From NCBI GenBank assembly GCA_018400435.1, contig JAGYMW010000017.1:1-37180 (forward strand): DNA of 37,180 nt, written 5' to 3'. The notes beneath the pieces are model-generated. The model had not been told where the DNA came from. It saw only the letters and a program-made list of their open reading frames with translations, and made no database searches. Below, in pieces: positions 17,866 to 27,281 of this stretch. The stretch is from Bacillota bacterium. GTDB taxonomy: Bacteria; Bacillota; Dethiobacteria; DTU022. Each line of letters begins with the position of its first letter. The first letter of the stretch is position 1. The position numbers were made by a program, and so were the translations under genes.

Positions 17866-19109
17866 CCTGCCAGCCCCCTGCCGGTTAGTTTAATAAATAT
17901 TGCTTCCAGGGTGGCTTCTTCGGTGTGAATGGTCAGCAGGTCAGGTGAGGCGGCCAGTTCACTGAGGCGGGTGGATGATCTTTCGCCGTCCAGGGGAAGC
18001 TTTTCTACTCGCACGCCATCTCCGTCCCGCAGGCGGACCCGTACTGACCTCTGGCCATATTTCTGTTTCAGGTTTTCCGCTGTGTCCAGGGCCACAATCT
18101 GGCCTTCATTGATGAAGGCCACTCGATCAGAAAGCTCATCGGCTTCAAGCATATTGTGAGTAGTAAGCAGAACTGCTGCACCCCGGTCAGCTTCTTCTTT
18201 TATGGTTTTTCGTATCTGGGCTGCGGTTACCGGATCAAGGCCGTCCGTCGGTTCATCCAGGAAGAGGATGTTCGGTTTGTTGATAAAAGCGCGGGCAACC
18301 ATCAAACGCTGCCTCATTCCCTTGGAATAATTGGCCACCCGATCTCTGGCCCTGTCAGCAAGCCCTACGCGGCGCAGGGCTTGCAGTGATTCGGGATTGT
18401 GAATGCCGAATAGAGAGGCAAAAAAATTGAGGTTTTCCAGAGCGGTCATCTCGAGATAGAGATTTTTTTCTTCAAAGGTTACCCCGATCTGTGCTTGTAT
18501 TTCCGGATCATCCCTGCCTGCTTCCCGGCCCAGGATACGCGCTGAACCGCTCTGCAGGTCCAGTTGTCCCGTCAGCACCTTGATGGTTGTTGATTTACCG
18601 GCCCCGTTCGGGCCGAGAAAACCGAGTATTTCACAGGGATAGACCTGGAAACTGATTTCTTTGACTGCCTGCAGGCTGCCGTACCGGTGGCTGAGATTTT
18701 TTACATCTATAGCCGGTGCGGTAGTTTTATCGGTTCCGACCCGGCTTTTCAACGCAGGTTGCGATTCGTTTTTTTCCTTTGTTTGCGGTTCCTCCACCGG
18801 CTCGACGAATTGGCCCTCTTTCCAGAGCCCCTTCAATTTTTTACCGTCCGGCCGGGCATAGATGCCGTATCCGTTACGTTGACCTTTAACAAAGTTTCCC
18901 CTGTAGGCAGCCCCGCTGTCAAATACCATTGTTCCCTTTCCGTGCGGTTTACCCTCGTTCCACTCGCCGTCATACCTGGTGCCGTCGGGCATGATAAGTC
19001 TACCCCGGCCGTGGGGAACGCCGTTTTTCAGCACTCCGGCGTATTTTCCTCCCATCCAGGGGATACTCTGCCGTTCGGGAGTCTTTTCATGCTCAGCCAA
19101 ATTTGCCAC
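17862..19109 (-). CDS. ABC transporter ATP-binding protein with N-terminal MORN repeats
   Basis: MORN repeats GGKYAGVLKNGVPHGRGRLIMPDG / TRYDGEWNEGKPHGKGTMVFDSG / AAYRGNFVKGQRNGYGIYARPDG / KKLKGLWKEGQFV; ATPase Walker A GPNGAGKST, signature YSKGMRQRL, Walker B ILFLDEPTDGLDP. Confidence 0.92.
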   Translation of the reverse strand: MANLAEHEKTPERQSIPWMGGKYAGVLKNGVPHGRGRLIMPDGTRYDGEWNEGKPHGKGTMVFDSGAAYRGNFVKGQRNGYGIYARPDGKKLKGLWKEGQFVEPVEEPQTKEKNESQPALKSRVGTDKTTAPAIDVKNLSHRYGSLQAVKEISFQVYPCEILGFLGPNGAGKSTTIKVLTGQLDLQSGSARILGREAGRDDPEIQAQIGVTFEEKNLYLEMTALENLNFFASLFGIHNPESLQALRRVGLADRARDRVANYSKGMRQRLMVARAFINKPNILFLDEPTDGLDPVTAAQIRKTIKEEADRGAAVLLTTHNMLEADELSDRVAFINEGQIVALDTAENLKQKYGQRSVRVRLRDGDGVRVEKLPLDGERSSTRLSELAASPDLLTIHTEEATLEAIFIKLTGRGLAG

Positions 19110-19327
19110 CCGCTTTTCTGTGCATATTATGGATACCTGTCACAGGGGGTCGATTCTTCCGTGACATTATCCAGCACTGCAGAAAGTGTTTTTCCATCTT
19201 CTTAAATTCCGAGATTCGCTGTGCTTATTGATGTTAGATATGATAATACATTAATATTTTTTATATATCCAATGGGTAATTCTGTCAATTCGATTATTGT
19301 GCATATTATAACATACATATGGTTAAA

Positions 19328-20152
19328 TCAGAAGAACCTTAACCCTGTGTCTTGCCGACCTACAATTGCCAGAAAATCACGATGAAATTTGTTGTTGGAA
19401 ACCGCGAGGCCGGTGCTGTTAAGATCGAGAGGCTCACCTTTCAAGTTAGTGCAGCATCCCCCGGCTTCTTCAATGATCAGTATACCGGCGGCAAAATCCC
19501 ATAATGACAGTTTATATTCAAAAAAAGCATCAAACCTTCCGCATGCTACCCAGCAAAGGTCGAGAGCGGCACTGCCAAAACGGCGGATGCCATGTATGTT
19601 CGCTTCAAAAAGTCTTTCAATGCTGTTGAGCGTTTTTCGCATAATTTTCCCGCGATCGTAGTAAAACCCGGTAGCGACGATTGCTTCCTGCAGGGAGGAG
19701 GCTTGGGAAACCCTGATGGGCGCATTGTTCAGAAATGCTCCTTTGCCCCGGCAGGCGGTGAACATTTCATCGCGCATCGGATCATAAACAGTAGCTACCA
19801 GGATTTGTCCAGAGCAGGCATAAGCTATGGAGATGCTGAAATGAGGAATATCATGGGCAAAATTATTGGTTCCGTCCAGGGGATCAATAATCCAGAGATT
19901 GTGAGAGCTGCTGTTTGCCCGGAAATCTTTTTCTTCCGCAATGATGCCATGTTCCGGAAATTGGCGGCCAATCATCTCAATAATCGCATCCTGGGCTGCG
20001 ATATCGGCATCCGTAACCAGGTTGCTTTCAGCTTTTTCGGAGATTGCAGCATTTCCCTTCTTCTCCAGGACAATTTGGCCGGCTTGGCGGGCTGCTTCTT
20101 CTGCGACTTGTATCTGTTTATCAAAATCTGCGCTCATTTTTGTCTCATCCAC
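19328..20152 (-). CDS. Inositol monophosphatase family protein
   Basis: NLVTDADIAAQDAI, IIDPLDGTNNFAHDIPHF and LSLWDFAAGILIIEEAGG. Confidence 0.9.
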   Translation of the reverse strand: MDETKMSADFDKQIQVAEEAARQAGQIVLEKKGNAAISEKAESNLVTDADIAAQDAIIEMIGRQFPEHGIIAEEKDFRANSSSHNLWIIDPLDGTNNFAHDIPHFSISIAYACSGQILVATVYDPMRDEMFTACRGKGAFLNNAPIRVSQASSLQEAIVATGFYYDRGKIMRKTLNSIERLFEANIHGIRRFGSAALDLCWVACGRFDAFFEYKLSLWDFAAGILIIEEAGGCCTNLKGEPLDLNSTGLAVSNNKFHRDFLAIVGRQDTGLRFF

Positions 20153-20229
20153 TTTAGAGAAAGATATTTCCGGGTATGATGTCCCAATTACAATACATAA
20201 GCTTCAAAAAGAAGGCTTTCAAAATCCTC

Positions 20230-21432
20230 TTACTGGTTATCCAGGATGACATTGCCAAAATTTTTGCCGAAAACTTCACCCTTTTTGAAGTCTTCCATGG
20301 TCGGCCCTCCGGCAAAATCGAATGAATCGACCAGTTCCCATTTCAGTGTTTCAAGTATTTTGTCCAGCTCCCGCCGGGCACCTCCCGACCATCCATAGCT
20401 TCCGAAATAAGCGAGCTTCTTGTTTTTCATGCCCTTTCTTCCGGCCAGATCAAGGAAGTGGGCGGCTGGTGGAAATAGGCGACCTTCATAGGTCGGCACG
20501 CCGAGAACAACTCCCTGTTTTGCCCAGAGCGATGGCAGGATATAGCTGCCGTGGGTTCTGCTGACATCAAAAAGATCGACAGAGATGCCAGTGCTTGTGA
20601 GCCCCTGCGTCACGGCGTCCATCATTGCCCCGGTGTTTCCGTACATGGATCCGTAAAGCACGGTTACAGCTGGTTTCCCGCCTGTTTTGGCATATTCTGC
20701 CCATTGCTTATACAGATTAATTATTCTGGTGGGGTTATTGCGCCAGATTAAGCCGTGAGATGGAGCGATAACTGAGACGGGTAATTCTTTTAGTTTTTCA
20801 ATCGCCCTGAGGGTCTGGGTGCTGAATGAAGCGACGATGTTGGCGTAGTAACGGAGTGCTTCTTTTTCGTAGAAATCGAAATCAACATTTTTATCATCAA
20901 AAATGCCGCCCCCGAGAGCCCCGTAGCTGCCGAAAGCATCGCAGGAAAACAGGATCTGCGATCCCGTTTCATAGGTCATCATTGTTTCCGGCCAGTGGAC
21001 AAAGGGAGTCATGAAAAATTTTAGTTTTTTCCCGCCCAGGTCGAGCTCTTCTCCATTTTCCACAGCCCGCACTCTATCGGTGATGCCGTAGAAGTTTTCA
21101 ACCATAGGGACGGCTTTAGCCGAACAGAGAATTTCTGCTCGGGAGGCCAGTTCCCTGATCAGTTTCAGAATACCGGTGTGATCGGGTTCCATGTGGTTGA
21201 GGATAATGTAATCGATGTCCGAAACTTTGGCAATTTCATTAAGCCGGTCGATGTATTCATCTACCTTGATTGATTTGGCCAGATCAATGATCGCAGTCTT
21301 TTCCGCTTTGACTATGTAGGAATTATAGGATACTCCCTCCCTGCTGATAGGCCACAGCCCTTCAAATAAATCGGTGGTATGGTCATTTACTCCAATCCAG
21401 TGTATTCCGGGTTTTATAGTAACTGCCGGCAT
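20230..21432 (-). CDS. Flavodiiron protein (A-type flavoprotein, O2/NO reductase family)
   Basis: MBL-type core NHMEPDHTG, HWPETMMTYE, flavodoxin domain VLYGSMYGNTGAMMDAV; start 21432 after GGGAGGTTCAGCT. Confidence 0.92.
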   Translation of the reverse strand: MPAVTIKPGIHWIGVNDHTTDLFEGLWPISREGVSYNSYIVKAEKTAIIDLAKSIKVDEYIDRLNEIAKVSDIDYIILNHMEPDHTGILKLIRELASRAEILCSAKAVPMVENFYGITDRVRAVENGEELDLGGKKLKFFMTPFVHWPETMMTYETGSQILFSCDAFGSYGALGGGIFDDKNVDFDFYEKEALRYYANIVASFSTQTLRAIEKLKELPVSVIAPSHGLIWRNNPTRIINLYKQWAEYAKTGGKPAVTVLYGSMYGNTGAMMDAVTQGLTSTGISVDLFDVSRTHGSYILPSLWAKQGVVLGVPTYEGRLFPPAAHFLDLAGRKGMKNKKLAYFGSYGWSGGARRELDKILETLKWELVDSFDFAGGPTMEDFKKGEVFGKNFGNVILDNQ

Positions 21433-21529
21433 AGCTGAACCTCCCTTAGAAGTAAAATTGCCAGATGTAAAGTGCTCTGGTTTTTTATTATTATAACAGA
21501 GGGCTGGTATCCTCTGATATAGCTGATTT

Positions 21530-23191
21530 TTATTGGCGCGGGTCCGTAAAAGCTCCGATAAAGAGAATACATTCAGCATGATCATCCCTGATAACAAAGA
21601 AAAATGGCCGGTCGGCGATTACTTCGAATGGTTCAGGAGGTTCGCCCAAACCGAAAGCCCCGGTAATAGCAGCCGCTTCGGTGCCCTTTTCATTTACCTC
21701 GATAACTGCTTTATGCTTGATTTGATCCAGGAAAATTTGATTTCCCAGAGACGACATGGCCGAAAAATCAGCCCTGCTGTCGAAGGCTTTCTCCATCCCC
21801 AGATCTTTTAAAATAGCGGTCAAATCTTTTTCGTATTCCATCTCGAAGCGGGGCATCCCCACTTTCCCGTCGAGGTAAAAGAATTCAGTCATCCAGGATT
21901 CCCAGTTTTCCACATTAAGGCTATTGTAAAAATCATCAAGATCAGTGTCCGGGACAAAGATATACATAGCTGTGCGGGTATCCTCAAAAGGATTTTCTTT
22001 TTCTCCGTAAGGTATGCGCACAGCTTCAAACCCTTCACCGTCAAGATATTTGTACTCACCCATTTCTTTGCTTTCTCTCAACATCATTGATACTTCGGTG
22101 GCCGAACCGTCAGGCAGTGTAAAACTCCATGGTTCGGTATTAGCGGGGTCAAACTCTTCGGTCCAGTTCCCCATGAAATAAATAGCATTTAAAAGGATGA
22201 AATACTCTGCCGGAACCGGCTGATTTTCAGGTATTAATCCCTCGAGCATTCCCTCAGTATGGTCGGAAATCCAGCTATTAATGATAGAAGATGATCCGGG
22301 ATCGGCAAAATCTATTTCCCTGGCTTCTGCTCCGTGGTAGCGATTTATGGTTTCCAGGAAGTGATCGTCAATGGGAAAGCCTTTATCAAGCCAGATAGAA
22401 TCGGCAAGGGCAACTTCAATACCTGCTCTCTTGCTTTCCAGAGAATCTCGGAAAGCCTGACATCGCTTGTTGAACTGATCCAGATCCAGTTCTTCTGTCT
22501 GTAGCAGCTCTCCTATTTCTTCCCTCGTTTCTCCTTCTGCGCTGTTATAAACCAGGGCCAGGGCCAGGTAGATACTGAGCGGCGAAATAAAAGTATTTTC
22601 ATCGGCTGCTGAAAGCCGGTTATAAATCTTAAAGGCAAAGTTGTCAGGCATGATCCTGCTAACGCCGAAAACGGCAGTTAATTCAAGATTTTCTTTCACC
22701 ACGACCTCATATTTTTCCCCGGTATGGCCGGTCATCATCCCGTTTTCCAACCAGTATCTGAATGAGTAACCTTCCGCGGGAGAAGCTGTTAAGTTAACCC
22801 TTTCCCCTGCCTGGTAAGTGCCTGTGCCAAGAACTTCGCCCATTTTTTCATCGTTTATTTTCAATTTGATCTCGTGTTTGTTTATACCAGTTTCCACGAA
22901 AACTGCGGTCAGCTTCCGGTCTTCTGTGTGGGCAAAACGGTAGGCGGGTTCACTGTTAACTGTTTCTCCGTTATCCAGCCATGCATCGAAAGCATACCCT
23001 TCGTTGGGAATGGCTTCAAGTGTAACTTCATTTGACAGGGAATCTGATGAGACAGTTATCGTACCTGCTTCTTCAGGTTCGGATTTAAGACACAGTTCAA
23101 ACTCCGGATCTTCGACTTCGACCCTGCAGGAAGATAAAATAACGGCAAGGAGCAGGGCAAGGACAACCAGCAGGCAAATTTTTTTAATCAT
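21530..23191 (-). CDS. Serpin-family lipoprotein with two N-terminal InlB-type repeats
   Basis: Lipobox LSSC; two repeats (EAGTITV...GYAFDAWLDNGETV...LTAVF; MGEVLGTGTYQAGERVNLTASPAEGYSFRYWLENG...LTAVF); serpin core NTFISPLSIYLALALVYNSAEGET, ILLNAIYFMGNW, hinge EVNEKGTEAAAITG, ADRPFFFVIRD. Confidence 0.9.
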   Translation of the reverse strand: MIKKICLLVVLALLLAVILSSCRVEVEDPEFELCLKSEPEEAGTITVSSDSLSNEVTLEAIPNEGYAFDAWLDNGETVNSEPAYRFAHTEDRKLTAVFVETGINKHEIKLKINDEKMGEVLGTGTYQAGERVNLTASPAEGYSFRYWLENGMMTGHTGEKYEVVVKENLELTAVFGVSRIMPDNFAFKIYNRLSAADENTFISPLSIYLALALVYNSAEGETREEIGELLQTEELDLDQFNKRCQAFRDSLESKRAGIEVALADSIWLDKGFPIDDHFLETINRYHGAEAREIDFADPGSSSIINSWISDHTEGMLEGLIPENQPVPAEYFILLNAIYFMGNWTEEFDPANTEPWSFTLPDGSATEVSMMLRESKEMGEYKYLDGEGFEAVRIPYGEKENPFEDTRTAMYIFVPDTDLDDFYNSLNVENWESWMTEFFYLDGKVGMPRFEMEYEKDLTAILKDLGMEKAFDSRADFSAMSSLGNQIFLDQIKHKAVIEVNEKGTEAAAITGAFGLGEPPEPFEVIADRPFFFVIRDDHAECILFIGAFTDPRQ

Positions 23192-23348
23192 CCCTCAAGC
23201 CTCCAGCATAACATAACTTATATGTAGAACTAATTCTGTGATTATGATAAATTCCCTCCCTGAAGAGAGATTATCAACCATAGAAATAACTGTAATTATT
23301 AGGATATCGGCCGATTGGTTTTTTAACACAGAGGCGTCTGCCCGGGTG

Positions 23349-23921
23349 TTATTGAAACAATCTAAGATATTCTTCGTAGCTTTCTTCTTCGAACTTTTCT
23401 ATGGGAATGAAGCGCAGGGCAGCTGAATTAATGCAGTAACGCAACCCGGTAGGCGGTGGTCCGTCTTCGAAAAGATGGCCAAGATGTGAATCGGCTTTCC
23501 GGCTACGTACTTCAACACGCACCATCCCGAAACCTGTATCTTCCTTTTTGACAATGCTTTCCTCATTGATGGGACGGGTAAAGCTGGGCCATCCCGAGCC
23601 GGAATCAAATTTATCCAGCGAACTGAACAACGGTTCTCCCGAGACAATATCGACATAGATACCCGCTTCCTTGTTGTCCCAGTATTCATTGTTGAAAGGC
23701 GGCTCGGTGGCATTTTCCTGGGTTACTGAATACTGCAGGTCGGTCAGGCGTTCGCGAAGCTCGTCCATGTTTACTTCCTCCTCCATTGTAGGACATTCAT
23801 CTTTAACAAGATTTTCTTCTATTGTAGAATTTTCACAACCGGTTAAAAATATTAGAACTGTAAAGAAAAGTCCCAACAACGCATGAGCAAATCTTGTTTT
23901 TGTGTTTTTTGTCTTAATCAA
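23349..23921 (-). CDS. msrB: Peptide methionine sulfoxide reductase MsrB, lipoprotein form
   Basis: Lipobox [49 protein letters not shown]. Confidence 0.92.
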   Translation of the reverse strand: MIKTKNTKTRFAHALLGLFFTVLIFLTGCENSTIEENLVKDECPTMEEEVNMDELRERLTDLQYSVTQENATEPPFNNEYWDNKEAGIYVDIVSGEPLFSSLDKFDSGSGWPSFTRPINEESIVKKEDTGFGMVRVEVRSRKADSHLGHLFEDGPPPTGLRYCINSAALRFIPIEKFEEESYEEYLRLFQ

Positions 23922-24134
23922 TTAGGATCCCTTCTCTCTATTGCAAATTTATCTTAACCATTATTTTTTGCCAGCCATTGCAACGTAAACATAAAATATT
24001 AGTAATCCTATTATATTATAATATTACGGTATATACAAGGGTGATCAAGGTACAGGGTTCTTTTCACTGCCATGCCTCTGATGTATGATATAATCCAACG
24101 GAGAATATTTTCAGCGTAAGCGGAGGTTCATCTT

Positions 24135-25934
24135 TTGAAACCTGAAAAGATCAGGAATTTTTGTATTGTTGCTCATATCGATCATGGTAAATCAACCCTG
24201 GCCGATCGGTTGCTTGAAACAACAGGGACCCTTACAGCACGCCAGATGAAAGAACAGGTTCTTGATCAGATGGACCTGGAGAGGGAGAGGGGTATTACAA
24301 TTAAATTGCAGGCGGTTCGCCTGCAATACCGGGCTGCCGACGGCGAGGAGTATATTCTAAATCTAATTGATACTCCGGGACATGTTGATTTTAGCTATGA
24401 AGTATCGAGGAGCCTGGCCGCCTGTGAAGGGGCGATCCTGGTTGTTGATGCTGTGCAGGGAATTGAAGCGCAAACCCTGGCTAATGCCTACCTTGCCCTG
24501 GAGCATGATCTGACTATCGTTCCGGTTATCAATAAAATTGATCTTGACAGTGCCGATCCGGAAAGAGTGAAAAAAGAGTTAGTTGGCTTAATCGGTGATG
24601 AAGCAGGGGAGGCCATTCCCATTTCGGCAAAATACGGAACAGGTGTAGTGGAGGTCCTCGAAGCTGTGGTCAAAAAAGTCCCCCCTCCGCCTGCCGGCGA
24701 TCCCGTTGCGTCTTTGAAGGCCCTGGTTTTCGATTCGCATTATGACAAATACCGGGGAGTAATTGCTTATATTCGAGTGATGGAAGGCCAGATCCAGAAA
24801 GGTAACCGCATCAAGTTTATGAACACGGGTAAAGTTTTTGAAGTTACCGAGACAGGTGTGTTCCGTCCAGGAATGGAGCCAAAAGAAGGTTTATTGACAG
24901 GCGAAGTTGGTTACTTCATGGCATCGATAAAAAATGTAGGTGATGCCCCTGTTGGTGATACAGTTACCGGGGCAGACAACCCAGCCGCAAGAGCCCTGCC
25001 TGGATACCGCAGGGTTTTACCCATGGTTTTCTGCGGCCTTTTCCCCAGGGACGGTGGTGACTTTGAACTTCTTCGGGAAGCCATCGAACGGTTAAAGTTG
25101 AATGATTCTGCGCTAACTTATGAGCCGGAAAAATCTGCTGCCCTGGGCCTTGGTTTCCGCTGTGGGTTTCTCGGGCTGCTGCATATGGATATCGTCAGGG
25201 AAAGGCTCGAAAGGGAATATGATCTTGCCCTGATCATTTCGGCGCCAAGTGTAATTTACCGGGTCCATTTGAAAAACGGCGACCTAATTGAAATTGATAA
25301 CCCTGCTCTAATGCCGGCCACTGACGAGCGGGAAATGATTGAAGAACCCTATGTTGAAGCGGACATTTTAATTCCTGCAGAGTATATTGGGGCGGTCATG
25401 GAACTCTGCCAGGAGAAAAGGGGAGAATATCGCACTACAGATTACCTTGAATCCGGGAGGGTAAGGCTTTCCTATTATTTGCCGCTGGCTGAAATTATCT
25501 ACGACTATTTTGATCAGCTCAAATCGCGCACCCGTGGTTACGCTTCCCTTGACTATATCATGCACGGTTTCAGGGTATCCAATCTTGTCCTGATGGATAT
25601 CCTGGTCAATGAAGAAAAGGTAGATGCTCTCTCCTTCATTGTCCACCGTGACAGCGCTTACCAGCGAGGGCGGGAAATGGTCGAAAAACTGAAAGAAATT
25701 ATCCCCAGGCAGATGTTTGATGTTCCCATCCAGGCAGCTGTGGACAACAAGGTTATTGCCAGGGAAACAATCAAAGCCCTGCGTAAGAATGTCACCGAAA
25801 AGTTATACGGGGGAGATGTTACGCGCAAACGTAAGCTGCTGGACAAACAAAAAGAAGGGAAAAAGAGAATGAAAAAGATCGGTCGGGTCGAAATCCCGCA
25901 GGAAGCATTTACTGCGGTGTTGAAAATTAAATAA
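24135..25934 (+). CDS. lepA: Elongation factor 4 (LepA), TTG start
   Basis: [52 protein letters not shown]-terminal [35 protein letters not shown]. Confidence 0.97.
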   Translation: MKPEKIRNFCIVAHIDHGKSTLADRLLETTGTLTARQMKEQVLDQMDLERERGITIKLQAVRLQYRAADGEEYILNLIDTPGHVDFSYEVSRSLAACEGAILVVDAVQGIEAQTLANAYLALEHDLTIVPVINKIDLDSADPERVKKELVGLIGDEAGEAIPISAKYGTGVVEVLEAVVKKVPPPPAGDPVASLKALVFDSHYDKYRGVIAYIRVMEGQIQKGNRIKFMNTGKVFEVTETGVFRPGMEPKEGLLTGEVGYFMASIKNVGDAPVGDTVTGADNPAARALPGYRRVLPMVFCGLFPRDGGDFELLREAIERLKLNDSALTYEPEKSAALGLGFRCGFLGLLHMDIVRERLEREYDLALIISAPSVIYRVHLKNGDLIEIDNPALMPATDEREMIEEPYVEADILIPAEYIGAVMELCQEKRGEYRTTDYLESGRVRLSYYLPLAEIIYDYFDQLKSRTRGYASLDYIMHGFRVSNLVLMDILVNEEKVDALSFIVHRDSAYQRGREMVEKLKEIIPRQMFDVPIQAAVDNKVIARETIKALRKNVTEKLYGGDVTRKRKLLDKQKEGKKRMKKIGRVEIPQEAFTAVLKIK

Positions 25935-25935
25935 A

Positions 25936-25970
25936 GTGTCAGGTGTGTCAAATCCTCTAGCCCCTGACAC
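25936..25970. repeat. Inverted repeat GTGTCAGG...CCTGACAC with nested direct GTGTCA copies
   Basis: 8-bp arms, 19-nt loop; no T-run. Confidence 0.55.
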
Positions 25971-26015
25971 ACTAAGGTGAAATGATATAATCATTTAAAA
26001 AGGTTGAAGTGACTG

Positions 26016-27110
26016 ATGAATAAAGCTGCGGATAAGTTTCTTGAGGCGGTCAAAAAATATAAGACCATTGTTATCTATATCCCCGGATCTCCGGACCCGG
26101 ATGCTATTGCCTCGGCTTATGCCATCAAGCACATCCTCAGGCAGCTTGGTATTGATTCGGACATCATAGCCGAAAAACGCCTTTCACTGACCCAGAATCA
26201 AGCTTTTATAGATCGCCTGAAGATACCGGTTTTTTTCGGCAGGGAAATCAATTTAAATAAATATGAGGCTTACATTGTCCCCGACTTTCAGAACAACAGG
26301 ATTGACAGTATAGGGGACAGTATACCCTGTGCAGTGCATATAGATCATCATGGCAGGGCAGAAAAGGCAGGCAAAGCCGACTTTTCGCTGGTCAGGAATG
26401 ATGTGGGCTCAACGAGCACCCTGGTAGCCCTGATTATAAAAAATCTCAATTTTGATATACCAGAAAAAAAGATTGTTTCCATATCCACCGCCCTGATATT
26501 TGGCCTCCAGACAGACACCGACCAGTATAAAAATATTTCCGCCCTGGATATTGAAGCATTAACTTTTCTATCCGCATTTGCAGACCGCGCTATTTTGGAA
26601 GAGATAAACAGCATCCCCCTCTCATTGCAAACTCTCCAGTTATTCAATCAGGCCAGAGAAAATGAAACGATTTACAAAGACTGGGCTTTTTACGCTCTTG
26701 GTTATGTAGATGCCCGACACAGGGATTCCATTGCTATTACCGCCGATATGATCATGAAAAATTCTTCCTCTAAAGTAATCGCGGTATTTGCCATAATTGA
26801 AAACCACAGTAAGAAGGAAACATACCTCGACGTCTCTTTGAGATCAAACAGCGGTGACATAGATCTCAACCGGATCATCAAAAGAATAACACCAAATGGG
26901 GGAGGCCGAAAATATAAGGGGGCATACCAGGTCAAACTTAATTACCTGCAGAATGCTCCTGATAAAGAGATGCTGTGGAAAGTCGTGGAGGCTGCTACAA
27001 TCGAAACGCTGCGCAAAAGCAGGGATTCTTATTACATGACGGAGATAGAGAAAGTATATACAGGTATCAGGGACAAGATCAGTTCATTATTTAAAAAGGA
27101 AGAGTTCTAA
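26016..27110 (+). CDS. DHH-family phosphoesterase (NrnA/RecJ-like)
   Basis: SPDPDAIASAYAIK, VPDFQ, HIDHHGRA motifs; C-terminal TPNGGGRKYKGAYQV. Confidence 0.85.
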   Translation: MNKAADKFLEAVKKYKTIVIYIPGSPDPDAIASAYAIKHILRQLGIDSDIIAEKRLSLTQNQAFIDRLKIPVFFGREINLNKYEAYIVPDFQNNRIDSIGDSIPCAVHIDHHGRAEKAGKADFSLVRNDVGSTSTLVALIIKNLNFDIPEKKIVSISTALIFGLQTDTDQYKNISALDIEALTFLSAFADRAILEEINSIPLSLQTLQLFNQARENETIYKDWAFYALGYVDARHRDSIAITADMIMKNSSSKVIAVFAIIENHSKKETYLDVSLRSNSGDIDLNRIIKRITPNGGGRKYKGAYQVKLNYLQNAPDKEMLWKVVEAATIETLRKSRDSYYMTEIEKVYTGIRDKISSLFKKEEF

Positions 27111-27281
27111 AATCATTGCGAGGAGCCGCTCTGTTCTATTTATAGTTTTCTAGGCTGCAACTGCAGGTATCTCCGCAGCATTTTCCTTTCAGGTTGAACA
27201 TATCCATTAATACGGCATAAGCGCAGCCGACGCCGGGGCGGACGCTGATGGTGTCCTGCGGGCAGTTTGCCAGGGTGGCTT

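Noticed and set aside
18661-19205. Long plus-strand ORFs (66-172 aa) in this region
   Set aside because: They lie antisense to the well-supported MORN-ABC ATPase gene, have no RBS and show no recognisable domains.
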